A program made the translations under genes and the position numbers. This document shows, in pieces, positions 1-7,808 of a DNA stretch of 64,000 nucleotides. The notes beneath the pieces were generated by a model. It searched no databases and had not been told where the DNA came from. It saw only the letters and a program-made list of their open reading frames with translations. Within the stretch, counting starts at the first letter, position 1. Every line of letters starts with the position of its first letter. Source of the DNA: Nocardioides sp. CER19 (GTDB lineage Bacteria > Actinomycetota > Actinomycetes > Propionibacteriales > Nocardioidaceae). The DNA is taken from positions 434,001 through 498,000 of the forward strand of contig NZ_JARVWS010000004.1 of NCBI RefSeq assembly GCF_029846275.1, given 5' to 3'.

Positions 1-749
1 CCTTCGGCTCCAAGAAGGTCGCCGAGAAGGCCCTGCAGGCGCTCCACGACAGCTTCCCGATCCGGCAGTGCTCCGAACGCCTCGCGCGACGGCCCTCGAA
101 GAGCCCGTGCGTTCTGGCCGAGATGGGCAAGTGCCTGTCCCCCTGTGACGGCAGCACCGACGAGGCGGCGTACGCCGAGGTCGTCGGGCAGCTGCGGCAG
201 ACGCTGTCGGAGGAGCCGGATCGCGTCATCGACTCCCTCACCGTGCGCATGACGGCACTCGCCGCCGACGAGCGGTTCGAGGAGGCCGGCATCCACCGCG
301 ACCGGCTGGCCGCCTTCATCCGGGCCGCCGCCCGCACCCAGCGACTCTCCGCGCTCACCAGGTGCCCTGAGATCGTCGCGTCTCGGCGCGAGGACGACGG
401 CCGCTGGAGCGTGCACGTCATCCGCTACGGACGGCTCGCCGCCGCCGGGGTCATCCCGGCGGGCGCCAACGCCCACGCATACGTCGACCAGCTGAAGGCG
501 AGTGCGGAGACCGTGACGACGGGGCCCGGACCGACCCCCTCGGCGTCGGCCGAGGAGTCCGAGGTCATCCTCCGCTGGCTCGAGGCACCGGGGATCCGGC
601 TCGTCGACATCGACGGCGAGTGGACCTGCCCCGTCGGCGGAGCCACCCGCCACCTGGCCGTGCACGACGCGGTCAATGAGTCTCGCAAGAGCCTCGTGCC
701 TTTCGACGACCAACGCGGGCTCACGACGGTCCACCAGCCGGTACGGTGA
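1..749 (+). CDS. UvrC-like / DEDD exonuclease-domain protein, C-terminal part
   Basis: Only the last 248 residues are visible; the reading frame is open from base 3 and the gene begins outside the window. The visible part starts with the cysteine cluster typical of UvrC-type GIY-YIG nucleases (RQC, then a proline-rich stretch, then PCV and KCLSPC). A UVR-like helix pair follows, with the pattern DERFEEAGIHRDRL, and then a poorly conserved C-terminal domain. In actinobacteria such proteins usually carry an N-terminal DnaQ-type DEDD exonuclease fused to the GIY-YIG domain and lie upstream of trpD and the cytochrome bcc genes, as here. A role in DNA repair is inferred from the family. The stop codon overlaps the GTG start of the next gene by four bases, so the two are probably co-transcribed. 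Confidence 0.8.
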   Translation, partial: FGSKKVAEKALQALHDSFPIRQCSERLARRPSKSPCVLAEMGKCLSPCDGSTDEAAYAEVVGQLRQTLSEEPDRVIDSLTVRMTALAADERFEEAGIHRDRLAAFIRAAARTQRLSALTRCPEIVASRREDDGRWSVHVIRYGRLAAAGVIPAGANAHAYVDQLKASAETVTTGPGPTPSASAEESEVILRWLEAPGIRLVDIDGEWTCPVGGATRHLAVHDAVNESRKSLVPFDDQRGLTTVHQPVR

Positions 750-1033
750 GGGCCGTGATCACCGCCATCGTCTTCGTGAAGGCCGACACCGCGCGCATCC
801 CGGAGGTGGCCGAGGCGATCGCCGCCCTCGACGGGGTCAGCGAGGTCTACTCGACAACCGGCCAGATCGACCTGATCGCGCTCGTGCGGGTGCGCAACCA
901 CGACGACATCGCGGCAGTCGTCGCCGACCGGCTCAACAAGGTGCCGGGCGTGACCGACACCGAGACCCATATCGCGTTCCGTGCCTACTCGAAGCACGAC
1001 CTCGAAGCGGCGTTCTCCATCGGCCTCGACTGA
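746..1033 (+). CDS. Stand-alone Lrp/AsnC ligand-binding (RAM) domain protein
   Basis: A 95-residue protein that is entirely one Lrp/AsnC effector domain: a beta-alpha-beta-beta-alpha-beta ferredoxin-like fold, with the typical segments AIVFVKADTARIPEVAEAI, GVSEVYSTTGQIDLIALV and PGVTDTETHIAF. It has no helix-turn-helix domain, so it cannot bind DNA like full-length Lrp. Proteins of this type may sense an amino acid or modulate a partner regulator; the ligand is unknown. The GTG start overlaps the upstream stop (GTGA). A second GTG lies three codons further in (base 755), so the first residues are uncertain. Confidence 0.85.
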   Translation: MRAVITAIVFVKADTARIPEVAEAIAALDGVSEVYSTTGQIDLIALVRVRNHDDIAAVVADRLNKVPGVTDTETHIAFRAYSKHDLEAAFSIGLD

Positions 1034-1090
1034 GCGACCCTGGTGGACGCCGGGGATGCTCACACCACGGACCTGACCTGATCGCCCCCC

Positions 1091-1116
1091 TCGGATAGCC
1101 CGTTCGGACTATCCGA
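1091..1116. terminator. Inverted repeat after the Lrp-domain gene
   Basis: TCGGATAG at 1091-1098 pairs perfectly with CTATCCGA at 1109-1116 across a 10-base loop. It lies 57 bases after the upstream stop and about 85 bases before the next start. There is no T-run, so it may be a weak terminator or an operator for the glycosyltransferase cassette. Confidence 0.4.
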
Positions 1117-1200
1117 CGCAGCACCCGAACATTCTTAACGCATCACTCTCGTCGCGGCCTCCACGCGTCCCTAGCCTCGCTTTCGAGGTAGGAGGTGGCC

Positions 1201-1890
1201 ATGGAGTCCTGGCAGGCAGTGGTAGTTGTCCCCATGTACAACGAGGCAGCCGTCGTCGGGGACGTCGTCGCCGGATTGCGTGAGCACTTCAGCCACGTGG
1301 TGTGCGTCGACGATGGCAGCCGCGACGGCTCCGCGGCTGCGGCCCGCGCTGCGGGCGGCATCGTCCTAACGCATCGGGTCAACCTCGGACAGGGAGCTGC
1401 CCTGCAGACCGGGTTCGACTACGTCCTTTCCCGGACGTCGGCGACGCACGCCGTCACGTTCGATGCGGACGGCCAGTACCGCATCGAGGACGCCCTCGCA
1501 ATGCTCAGCGTCGCCACAGAGACGGGGGTCGACATCCTGCTCGGCTCGCGCAACCTCGGCCGCACGGAGGGCCAGCCGATCGCGCGCCGCGTGCTCATGG
1601 CCGCGGCACTCCGCTACTCGCGACGCACCACGGGTCTCGCGCTCACCGACACGCACAATGGGCTGCGGGTGCTGAACCGACGCGCGCTGGCCGCCATGGA
1701 TCTACGCCACCGCGGCATGGCCCACGCGTCGGAGATCGAGTCCCGGATCGGCGCGGCGTCGCTCACCTGGCAGGAGCACCCCGTGACGATGCTCTACTCC
1801 GACTACTCACGGTCGAAGGGACAGTCGAACCTCAACGCCTTCAACATCGTCTACGACCTCACCGCTGCGCGGATGAGGGCCAGCGCGTGA
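1201..1890 (+). CDS. Family 2 glycosyltransferase (DPM1/polyprenyl-phosphate type)
   Basis: A 229-residue soluble GT-A glycosyltransferase. The N-terminal strand VVVPMYNEAAVVGDVV, the nucleotide-binding VDDGSRDGS (about residues 38-46) and the metal-binding DADGQ are the marks of the GT2 dolichol/polyprenyl-phosphate mannosyltransferase-like group. The enzyme probably transfers a sugar from a nucleotide donor to a lipid carrier or glycan at the inner face of the membrane. I chose ATG 1201 because AGGAGG (1190-1195) sits five bases ahead; a GTG two codons upstream overlaps that ribosome site. It heads a four-gene cassette with overlapping stops and starts. A DUF2304 protein directly downstream is a common partner of this glycosyltransferase group. 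Confidence 0.88.
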   Translation: MESWQAVVVVPMYNEAAVVGDVVAGLREHFSHVVCVDDGSRDGSAAAARAAGGIVLTHRVNLGQGAALQTGFDYVLSRTSATHAVTFDADGQYRIEDALAMLSVATETGVDILLGSRNLGRTEGQPIARRVLMAAALRYSRRTTGLALTDTHNGLRVLNRRALAAMDLRHRGMAHASEIESRIGAASLTWQEHPVTMLYSDYSRSKGQSNLNAFNIVYDLTAARMRASA

Positions 1891-2240
1891 TCATCAAGGT
1901 ATTCCTCCTCGCCGGCCTGGCTCTCGCCAGCTGGTGGGTGCTCAAGGGCAAGCCGACTGGCGGCCGGCTGGCGCTCGCTCGCATCAGCAGTCTCCTCATC
2001 GCCGCCGCATGGATCGTAGGCGTGCTGTTCCCCGACACCGTGTCGTGGGCCGCGCACGCCGTCGGTGTGCGCGAGGCGCCCAGCCTGGTGCTCTACGTGC
2101 TGGTCGTCGTCTTCACACTGTCGACGATCGCCCAGCGCCTCCGTGTTCAGGACCTCGAGGACAAGCTGGCCCGGCTGACACGGGCACACGCTCTCCTCGA
2201 GCTGGACGTGGTCGAGAACAAGGACGCCGCCGGTGTCTGA
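1887..2240 (+). CDS. DUF2304 small membrane protein
   Basis: A 117-residue protein with three predicted membrane segments (about residues 2-17, 30-46 and 62-80) and a charged helical C-terminal tail (about 84-110: RVQDLEDKLARLTRAHALLE). The size and pattern match the DUF2304 family, which is typically encoded next to DPM1-like glycosyltransferases and is thought to help them at the membrane. The exact function is unknown. The GTG start at 1887 overlaps the previous stop by four bases (GTGA), and the 3' end overlaps the next gene by eight bases, so translational coupling is likely. Confidence 0.8.
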   Translation: MIIKVFLLAGLALASWWVLKGKPTGGRLALARISSLLIAAAWIVGVLFPDTVSWAAHAVGVREAPSLVLYVLVVVFTLSTIAQRLRVQDLEDKLARLTRAHALLELDVVENKDAAGV

Positions 2241-3087
2241 GGCGCCGGTCGTCGAGATCTGCATGCCGTTCCATGGCGATCCCGGGCTCTTCCGCCGTGC
2301 GGTAGCGAGCGTCGTGTCCCAGTCGGACGGCGCGTGGACGTTGCGTGTCATCGAAGACGGGCACCAGCCGGGGTTCGACGCCGCGGCATGGATCGCCAGT
2401 CTCGGAGACACACGCATCAGCCATGCCCAGAACGCCTCTCAGCTCGGGGTGTGCGGGAACTTCCAGAAGTGCCTCGACACCTCGACAGCTCCGTACATCG
2501 TCTTCTTCGGCTGCGACGACGTCATGCTTCCTGACTACGTGCGCGTGCTACGCGGGATGATCTCCCGTTTCGGCGGCGCCGACGTCCTGAGCCCGGGGGT
2601 CTCCGTGATCGACGGGCGGGGGCATCTCACCCGGCCCGTCGGCGACCGCATCAAGCGGGCACTCGCGCCGCGGATCGGCCAGCCCACCGAGCTGGAGGGA
2701 GAACGGCTGGTCACGTCGCTCATGCACGGGAACTGGACCTACTTCCCGGCCCTCTGCTGGCGCCGCGACGCGATCGCAGCGCTCGGCTTCCGGGACGACC
2801 TGCCGACGACGCTGGACCTCGAGCTGCTCGTGAGGGTGCTGATGCAGGGCGGAAGCCTCGCGCTCGACCCGACGGTCGTCTTTCACTACCGACGACACGG
2901 CGACAGTGCGTCCTCCCTGACCGCGGCGTCACGCGAGCGATTCGACGAGGAGGCGCGTCTGCTGGACGAGATCGCCGGACGATGCGAGTCCGCAGGCTGG
3001 AAGCGTGCGGCACGGGCAGCGCGCTGGCGGGTCACCTCACGGCTCCACCATCTCCTGATCCGTGCGAGGGGACCACTCGTCGCATGA
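2233..3087 (+). CDS. Family 2 glycosyltransferase
   Basis: A 284-residue GT2-family enzyme. It opens with EICMPFHGDPGLFRRAVASV, shows the first nucleotide-binding acidic site in VIEDGHQPG, and carries the metal-binding acidic motif as GCDDVMLPDYV (about residue 96 onward). Its acceptor-side half differs from the upstream DPM1-like gene and looks like enzymes of the WcaA group that add sugars to cell-envelope glycans; donor and acceptor cannot be read from the sequence. The GTG start overlaps the DUF2304 gene, and the end overlaps the ATG of the next gene (ATGA at 3084-3087). The gene is part of the 1201-4589 envelope cassette. Confidence 0.85.
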   Translation: MSEAPVVEICMPFHGDPGLFRRAVASVVSQSDGAWTLRVIEDGHQPGFDAAAWIASLGDTRISHAQNASQLGVCGNFQKCLDTSTAPYIVFFGCDDVMLPDYVRVLRGMISRFGGADVLSPGVSVIDGRGHLTRPVGDRIKRALAPRIGQPTELEGERLVTSLMHGNWTYFPALCWRRDAIAALGFRDDLPTTLDLELLVRVLMQGGSLALDPTVVFHYRRHGDSASSLTAASRERFDEEARLLDEIAGRCESAGWKRAARAARWRVTSRLHHLLIRARGPLVA

Positions 3088-4589
3088 GCGACCGTCGATT
3101 CTTGCTGACCTTCCTGATCGGTCTGGTTCTCCTGCAGGCTGCCTGGTGCTTCGCCGTTCCGCCGTTCCGCGGGATCGACGAGCACGACCATGCCTACCGC
3201 GCCTCGGACGTCGCCCACGGCGACTTCAGCAACAGCCACCGAGCCTCACCACAGGGCTGGGGCTGGTTCGTCCCGGCGGATCGCACGATCGTCGATGCCG
3301 CCGGACCCGTCTGCTACAGCCTCCGGTACACGACGTGGGACAACTGCGCAGCACAACGTGACCTCGGGAGCGGAATGGCGGAGGTCGCGAGCGCCCAGGC
3401 GCAGTCGATCCCGCTGTTCTACCTCGTCGTCGGCTCGGTGGGGCGCCCGTTCCACGGGGTCACGGCGCTCTATGCGATGCGAATCGCCACGATGCTCATC
3501 AGCAGCTTCCTGACCGCCCTCGCGGCGGTCACTCTGAGACGCTGGGCGCGAACCCGCTGGCCCCTCGTGGGACTGGCCCTGGCGCTGACGCCCGTCTTGG
3601 TCTACTCCACCGCCATCGTCGCCCCGAACGGCGTGGAGATGGCCGCGGGACTCCTGTTGTGGTCAGCGCTCCTCGGCATCGTTCGCTCCGATGGTGCGGA
3701 CGATCGGCACTACATCTGGCTCGCGACCGCCGGTGCACTGCCGCTGGTCGCACTCCGGACCATGGGGCCGCTCTGGTGCCTGCTGATCGTCCTCTGCGCT
3801 GCGGCACTCGCGGGCCGGAAGCGGATCCGCGGACTGCTGAGCCGACGAGCCGCGTGGGTGGCCATGAGCGCGGTCGCGCTCATGACGGCCGCGGTAGCGG
3901 TGTGGATCTTCACCGCCCACTCGAACTTCGTCGCCCCCAGCGGGACGGTGGAGAACTCGCTTCTCGACGAGCTCCCCGCGCAGTACGCGCTGTGGTTCTT
4001 CCAGTCGGTCGCCGCATTCCCGACGCGAACCGAGTTCGCGCCCTACCTCCTCTACGTGATCGCCTTCGCCACCGCCGGCTCAGTCGCGGCCGTCGCAGCA
4101 GTCCGGGCATCCAGGACCGAGCGCCTCACGCTCGCCGCGATCTGGCTGTTGACCAGCGCAGTGTCGATCGCCGCGACGGTCGCGATGTACGCGGACCAGG
4201 GCTTCGGTTGGCAGGGCCGCTATGCGTTGCCGTTCACGGTCGGGTTCTTCCTGCTGATCGGCCTGGTCCTCGATCGCCGGCCCGTTCCGATTCCGGACTG
4301 GGTGGCTCTTGTCGGGGTCTCACTGGTCGCGATCGTCACCGAGCTCATGAGCACGCTCCACGTGCAGAACCGCGAGCAACGCATCAGCCCGCTGGCCCAC
4401 AGCAGCGAGTGGGTCGTCGTGCCCGACGCAGTGCTCATCACGCTCGTCGTCCTCGGGGGAGGCCTTCAGCTCTGGGCTGCCCTCGATGCGACGAACGGCC
4501 GCCCATCTCTCGAGGCGGGTTCCGGAGGCCCGATCGACGAGGTCAGGCCGTCGGACGACTCGGTGACCGCGGTTCCAGCGGCTCGATAA
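3084..4589 (+). CDS. DUF2142-type polytopic membrane protein (GT-C-like)
   Basis: A 501-residue integral membrane protein. After a first membrane segment (about residues 7-23) it has the short acidic motif GIDEHDHAYRA, in the position where GT-C glycosyltransferases and DUF2142 proteins carry catalytic acids. About ten more hydrophobic segments follow, with a long extracytoplasmic loop around residues 50-115 that holds cysteines. This fits a DUF2142 protein, a family linked to teichoic acid, arabinan or O-antigen assembly and likely to use lipid-linked sugars on the outer face. I start at ATG 3084, which overlaps the upstream stop; a longer in-frame start at 2982 would bury 100 bases in the previous gene. 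It is the last gene of the cassette, and the next gene converges on it. Confidence 0.75.
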   Translation: MSDRRFLLTFLIGLVLLQAAWCFAVPPFRGIDEHDHAYRASDVAHGDFSNSHRASPQGWGWFVPADRTIVDAAGPVCYSLRYTTWDNCAAQRDLGSGMAEVASAQAQSIPLFYLVVGSVGRPFHGVTALYAMRIATMLISSFLTALAAVTLRRWARTRWPLVGLALALTPVLVYSTAIVAPNGVEMAAGLLLWSALLGIVRSDGADDRHYIWLATAGALPLVALRTMGPLWCLLIVLCAAALAGRKRIRGLLSRRAAWVAMSAVALMTAAVAVWIFTAHSNFVAPSGTVENSLLDELPAQYALWFFQSVAAFPTRTEFAPYLLYVIAFATAGSVAAVAAVRASRTERLTLAAIWLLTSAVSIAATVAMYADQGFGWQGRYALPFTVGFFLLIGLVLDRRPVPIPDWVALVGVSLVAIVTELMSTLHVQNREQRISPLAHSSEWVVVPDAVLITLVVLGGGLQLWAALDATNGRPSLEAGSGGPIDEVRPSDDSVTAVPAAR

Positions 4590-4601
4590 GGCCCGACGAG
4601 G

Positions 4602-5630
4602 TCAAGCGGAGGCGCCGACCCACCGGTCGAGCACGGCCTGAGCGGCACCGGAGTCGATCGCCTCGGCCGCCTTGGCGATCCCGACGGCGAGCTCATCGGT
4701 CAGGTCGTCGTCGGTGTCACCGTCGTAGACGGCGAGCGCCGCGCCGGCGTTGAGCACGACGGCGTCGCGGACGGGGCCGGGCTCGCCGGCCAGCAGGCGA
4801 CGTACGACCTGTGCGTTGAAGGCGACGTCCCCGCCGCGCAGGGCCTCGGCGGTGGACCGGGTGATGCCGAGGTCGGCGGGGTCGACCGTGTGCGTGGTCA
4901 CGACACCGTCGCGCACCCGCCACACGTGGGAGGTCGTCGTGGTGGTCAGCTCGTCGAGCCCGTCGTCCCCGCGGAAGACCCAGGCGTCGAGCCCGCGCTC
5001 GGCGAAGACGCCTGCCATCACGGGCGCCATGCGTACGTCGGCACAGCCGATCGCGTTCGCCTGCGGCCGGGCGGGGTTGGTCAGCGGGCCGAGGAAGTTG
5101 AAGGCGGTGCCGATGCCGAGCTCGCGGCGCGGGACCGCGGCGTAGCGCATGGCCGGGTGGAAGGCAGCCGAGAATAGGAACGTGATCCCGGCGGTCTCGG
5201 CCACGGACGCGACGCGGTCGATCGGCAGGTCGAGGCGGATGCCGAGCGCCTCGAGCACGTCTGCCGAGCCTGACTGGGACGACGCCGACCGGTTGCCGTG
5301 CTTGACCACCTTCGCGCCCGCGCCGGCCGCGACGATGGCCGACATCGTCGAGATGTTGACCGACATGGAGCGGTCACCGCCGGTGCCGACGATGTCGAGC
5401 AGCCGGCCCGGCACCGAGATCTGGTTCGCGCGGGCGAGCATGCCGTCGGCCAGGCCGCGGATCTCGTCGATGGTCTCGCCCTTGGCGCGCAGCGCCACGG
5501 CGAAGCCGGCGATCTGGGAGTCGGTGGCCTGCCCGCCGAGGATCTCGCCCATCGCCCAACGGGCCTGCTCGGCGGTGAGATCGGCGCGCGCGACGAGGGC
5601 CCCGAGCACGTCGGGCCAGGTGCTGCTCAT
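4602..5630 (-). CDS. trpD: Anthranilate phosphoribosyltransferase
   Basis: A 342-residue enzyme of tryptophan synthesis that transfers phosphoribosyl from PRPP to anthranilate in the cytosol. The PRPP/Mg binding loop GTGGD is at residues 82-86, followed by SVNIST and the anthranilate/PRPP motif KHGNRS at 110-115. The later part has the GPLTNPARP segment of the family. The length is normal. It follows the receiver-like gene by 13 bases, and a repeat-like sequence fills that gap. No other trp gene is nearby; an isolated trpD beside the cytochrome bcc genes is the arrangement I recall from mycobacteria. Confidence 0.95.
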   Translation of the reverse strand: MSSTWPDVLGALVARADLTAEQARWAMGEILGGQATDSQIAGFAVALRAKGETIDEIRGLADGMLARANQISVPGRLLDIVGTGGDRSMSVNISTMSAIVAAGAGAKVVKHGNRSASSQSGSADVLEALGIRLDLPIDRVASVAETAGITFLFSAAFHPAMRYAAVPRRELGIGTAFNFLGPLTNPARPQANAIGCADVRMAPVMAGVFAERGLDAWVFRGDDGLDELTTTTTSHVWRVRDGVVTTHTVDPADLGITRSTAEALRGGDVAFNAQVVRRLLAGEPGPVRDAVVLNAGAALAVYDGDTDDDLTDELAVGIAKAAEAIDSGAAQAVLDRWVGASA

Positions 5631-5654
5631 GGCTTCGACAGGCTCAGCCAGCGG
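5631..5654. repeat. Short dispersed-repeat-like motif between receiver gene and trpD
   Basis: The stretch GGCTTCGACAGGCTCAGCCA plus GCGG lies directly upstream of the trpD start and overlaps the end of the receiver gene. The pattern TTCGACAGGCTCAGCC resembles a short palindromic repeat I recall from many actinobacterial intergenic regions. There is only one copy in this window, so its repeat status is inference. Confidence 0.4.
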
Positions 5655-6063
5655 AGGGAACGGTCGCGGGCACGCGGTCGCGCAGCAGCCCCACGACGGT
5701 CTCCGCGAGCCGGATCGGGTCGAGCGGGTGCGGCACCGCGGCGTCGGCGCGCGACCAGGTCGCGAGCCAGGCGTCCTGCGGACGCCCGGTCAGTACGACG
5801 ACCGGCGGGCAGTCGTAGATCTCGTCCTTGAGCTGCTTGGCGATCCCGATGCCACCCGCGGGCACCGCCTCGCCGTCGAGGATGGCCAGGTCGATCCCGC
5901 CGGCATCCAGGTTCTGGATGACGACCGGCTCGGTGGCGACCTCGACGTACTCGACCTCCGGCAGGTCGCGGTGCGGGCGTCGCCCGAGGGCCAGGATGAC
6001 CTGCTGGCGGATGTCGATGTCGTCGCTGTAGACGAGCACACGGAGCGGCTTCTGCGCGGTCAC
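5644..6063 (-). CDS. Degenerate response-regulator receiver protein
   Basis: A 139-residue single-domain protein with a receiver (CheY-like) fold and no output domain. The acidic pair is seen in VYSDDIDIR, the phospho-acceptor aspartate in AILDGE, and the threonine in VVLTGR. The invariant lysine of the last loop is missing: the segment reads AAVPHPLDP where KPF-P is expected. It may therefore signal without normal phosphorylation, or bind a partner. I start at GTG 6063 because the frame upstream has no convincing ribosome site. The gene precedes trpD and follows ctaG on the same strand, so it may ride on the ctaG transcript. No cognate kinase is adjacent. Confidence 0.75.
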   Translation of the reverse strand: MTAQKPLRVLVYSDDIDIRQQVILALGRRPHRDLPEVEYVEVATEPVVIQNLDAGGIDLAILDGEAVPAGGIGIAKQLKDEIYDCPPVVVLTGRPQDAWLATWSRADAAVPHPLDPIRLAETVVGLLRDRVPATVPSAG

Positions 6064-6131
6064 GGCCCGGACTCTACCCCCGCGAGGGGTCACCGGCCGA
6101 CAGATGTCACGAACGCCGCCCCGGCGGTGTC

Positions 6132-7064
6132 TCAAGGGAGATGATGCTCCGCCGCAGCACGCTCCCGCGCCTCCAACCGGTCCAGGCGCCGGTCCTCGCG
6201 CGCGGCCTCCTTCATCGAGGCCCGGACCCACTGGGTGAACAGCACCCCGAAGAACACCAGGCCGACGAGGTCACCGGCACCCCAGAGGATCCCGCCGGCG
6301 AGGTGCTGGTCGTCGTGCGGGTCGGGGAGCCACGCCCCCATGGGGCCGTCGTGGAGGTCGGGGTACCAGGTGCCGCCGATCAGGTCGGTCTGACCCATGA
6401 TCGTGATGCCGAGGAAGGCGTGGAACGGCAGCGTCAGCACGATGAGCAGCAGCCGGAACGGGTAGGCGACCCGGCCCGGGATGGGGTCGATGCCCATCAG
6501 CGGCCAGAAGAACAGCGAGCCGACCAGCACCAGGTGCAGGTGCATCATCTCGTGCACGTAGTCGGAGTGCAGCGAGGCCGTGTACCAGCCCGAGAAGTAG
6601 AGCGCCCACGGCGAGACGACGTAGAGCACGAACGTCAGCGGCGGGAAGGACAGCACCTTCACCACCCGCGAGTGGAGAACGGCGAGCAGCCAGCGCCGGG
6701 GCCGGGGCGTCAGGGTCCGCAGCGCCAGCGTGACGGGCGCACCCAGCGCCAGGGAGAGCGGCACGAGCATGGAGAGCACCATGTGCTGGACCATGTGGAC
6801 GGACAGCAGCGTGGTGTCGTACGCCGCCAGCCCGGAGGACGTCGCGAGGAAGAACGACCCCATGCCGACAACGACGAAGGCGAGCGTCCGGCCGACCGGC
6901 CAGTGGTCCCCGCGCCGCTTCAGCGTCCAGACGCCCCACAGGTAAAGGCCCACCACCCAGACCGTGACGATGAACGGGATCGGCGCCAGCCCCCACTCCG
7001 TGAACAGCCGGGAGAGCCCGAACTGAGGCAGGTCAGGAGGGGTACTGAGCGGGGGAAGAACCAC
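6132..7064 (-). CDS. ctaG: Cytochrome c oxidase assembly protein, CtaG (caa3) family
   Basis: A 310-residue polytopic membrane protein with about seven hydrophobic segments and conserved histidines in the membrane (VHMVQHMVLSMLVPLSLALG and HEMMHLHLVLVGSLFFWPL), as in the caa3-type CtaG family that helps deliver copper to the oxidase. The C-terminal tail is basic and rich in Arg/Glu. The GTG start at 7064 is divergent from ctaE, and the two share a 65-base intergenic region containing a small hairpin. The position next to ctaE-qcrCAB supports a role in assembling this aa3 oxidase. The family shares its name, but not its fold, with the Cox11-type CtaG of proteobacteria. Confidence 0.85.
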   Translation of the reverse strand: MVLPPLSTPPDLPQFGLSRLFTEWGLAPIPFIVTVWVVGLYLWGVWTLKRRGDHWPVGRTLAFVVVGMGSFFLATSSGLAAYDTTLLSVHMVQHMVLSMLVPLSLALGAPVTLALRTLTPRPRRWLLAVLHSRVVKVLSFPPLTFVLYVVSPWALYFSGWYTASLHSDYVHEMMHLHLVLVGSLFFWPLMGIDPIPGRVAYPFRLLLIVLTLPFHAFLGITIMGQTDLIGGTWYPDLHDGPMGAWLPDPHDDQHLAGGILWGAGDLVGLVFFGVLFTQWVRASMKEAAREDRRLDRLEARERAAAEHHLP

Positions 7065-7080
7065 GGTCTGAACTTTATGA

Positions 7081-7097
7081 CCCCCTCAGAGAGGGGG
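7081..7097. promoter_or_regulatory. Small perfect hairpin between ctaG and ctaE
   Basis: CCCCCTC (7081-7087), loop AGA, GAGGGGG (7091-7097): a seven-pair perfect stem inside the 65-base divergent region and 33 bases before the ctaE ATG. It could be an operator or an mRNA leader hairpin; no promoter elements are clear. Confidence 0.35.
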
Positions 7098-7129
7098 CCG
7101 GGGTGCCCTGGGAAAGGAGGACCGACATA

Positions 7130-7777
7130 ATGGCGTCCGTGGCGACTGCTTCTGCGATTCCGGCCTCCCGTCTGACGGGGCAGCACGACCGACCGAGCAT
7201 GGTCAGCGTCGGGACGATCATCTGGCTCTCGAGCGAGCTGATGTTCTTCGCGGCCCTGTTCGCGGCGTACTACACGATCCGCTCCGTCAGCCCCGAGCTG
7301 TGGCCCCAGAACACCGAGAAGCTGAACGTCCCGTTCGCCGCGGTCAACACCACGATCCTGGTGCTGTCGTCGGTGACCTGCCAGATGGGCGTCTTCAAGG
7401 CTGAGGCCGGCAAGGTCGGCCGCTCCGGCGGCCTGCTGAACGTCGGCGGCTGGGGCCTGCGCGAGTGGTTCATCCTGACCTACATCATGGGCTCGATCTT
7501 CATCGCGGGTCAGGCCACCGAGTACGCCTCCCTCATCCAGGAGGGCGTCACGATCCCGGACTCGGCCTACGGGACGATGTTCTACCTGACCACGGGCTTC
7601 CACGGTCTCCACGTCACCGGCGGCCTGATCGCGTTCCTCTTCGTGCTCGGCCGCACCTACATCGCGCGGACCTTCACGCACGAGCAGGCGGTGAGCGCGA
7701 TCGTCGTCTCGTACTACTGGCACTTCGTGGACGTGGTCTGGATCGGGCTGTTCGCCACGATCTACATCATCAAGTGA
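7130..7777 (+). CDS. ctaE: Cytochrome c oxidase subunit III
   Basis: A 215-residue subunit III of the aa3-type terminal oxidase, with five hydrophobic segments. Recognisable stretches are MVSVGTIIWLSSELMFFAAL (about residues 24-43), the FHGLHVTGGLIAF histidine segment and the final SYYWHFVDVVWIGLF, where WHFVDVVW is a family signature. I chose ATG 7130 because AAAGGAGG (7113-7120) lies nine bases upstream; an in-frame GTG at 7103 lies before that site. The gene opens the ctaE-qcrC-qcrA-qcrB run, the usual actinobacterial bcc-aa3 arrangement. Confidence 0.95.
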   Translation: MASVATASAIPASRLTGQHDRPSMVSVGTIIWLSSELMFFAALFAAYYTIRSVSPELWPQNTEKLNVPFAAVNTTILVLSSVTCQMGVFKAEAGKVGRSGGLLNVGGWGLREWFILTYIMGSIFIAGQATEYASLIQEGVTIPDSAYGTMFYLTTGFHGLHVTGGLIAFLFVLGRTYIARTFTHEQAVSAIVVSYYWHFVDVVWIGLFATIYIIK

Positions 7778-7808
7778 CCTGCGCAGCAGACTGAGTGAGG
7801 ACTTCGAA

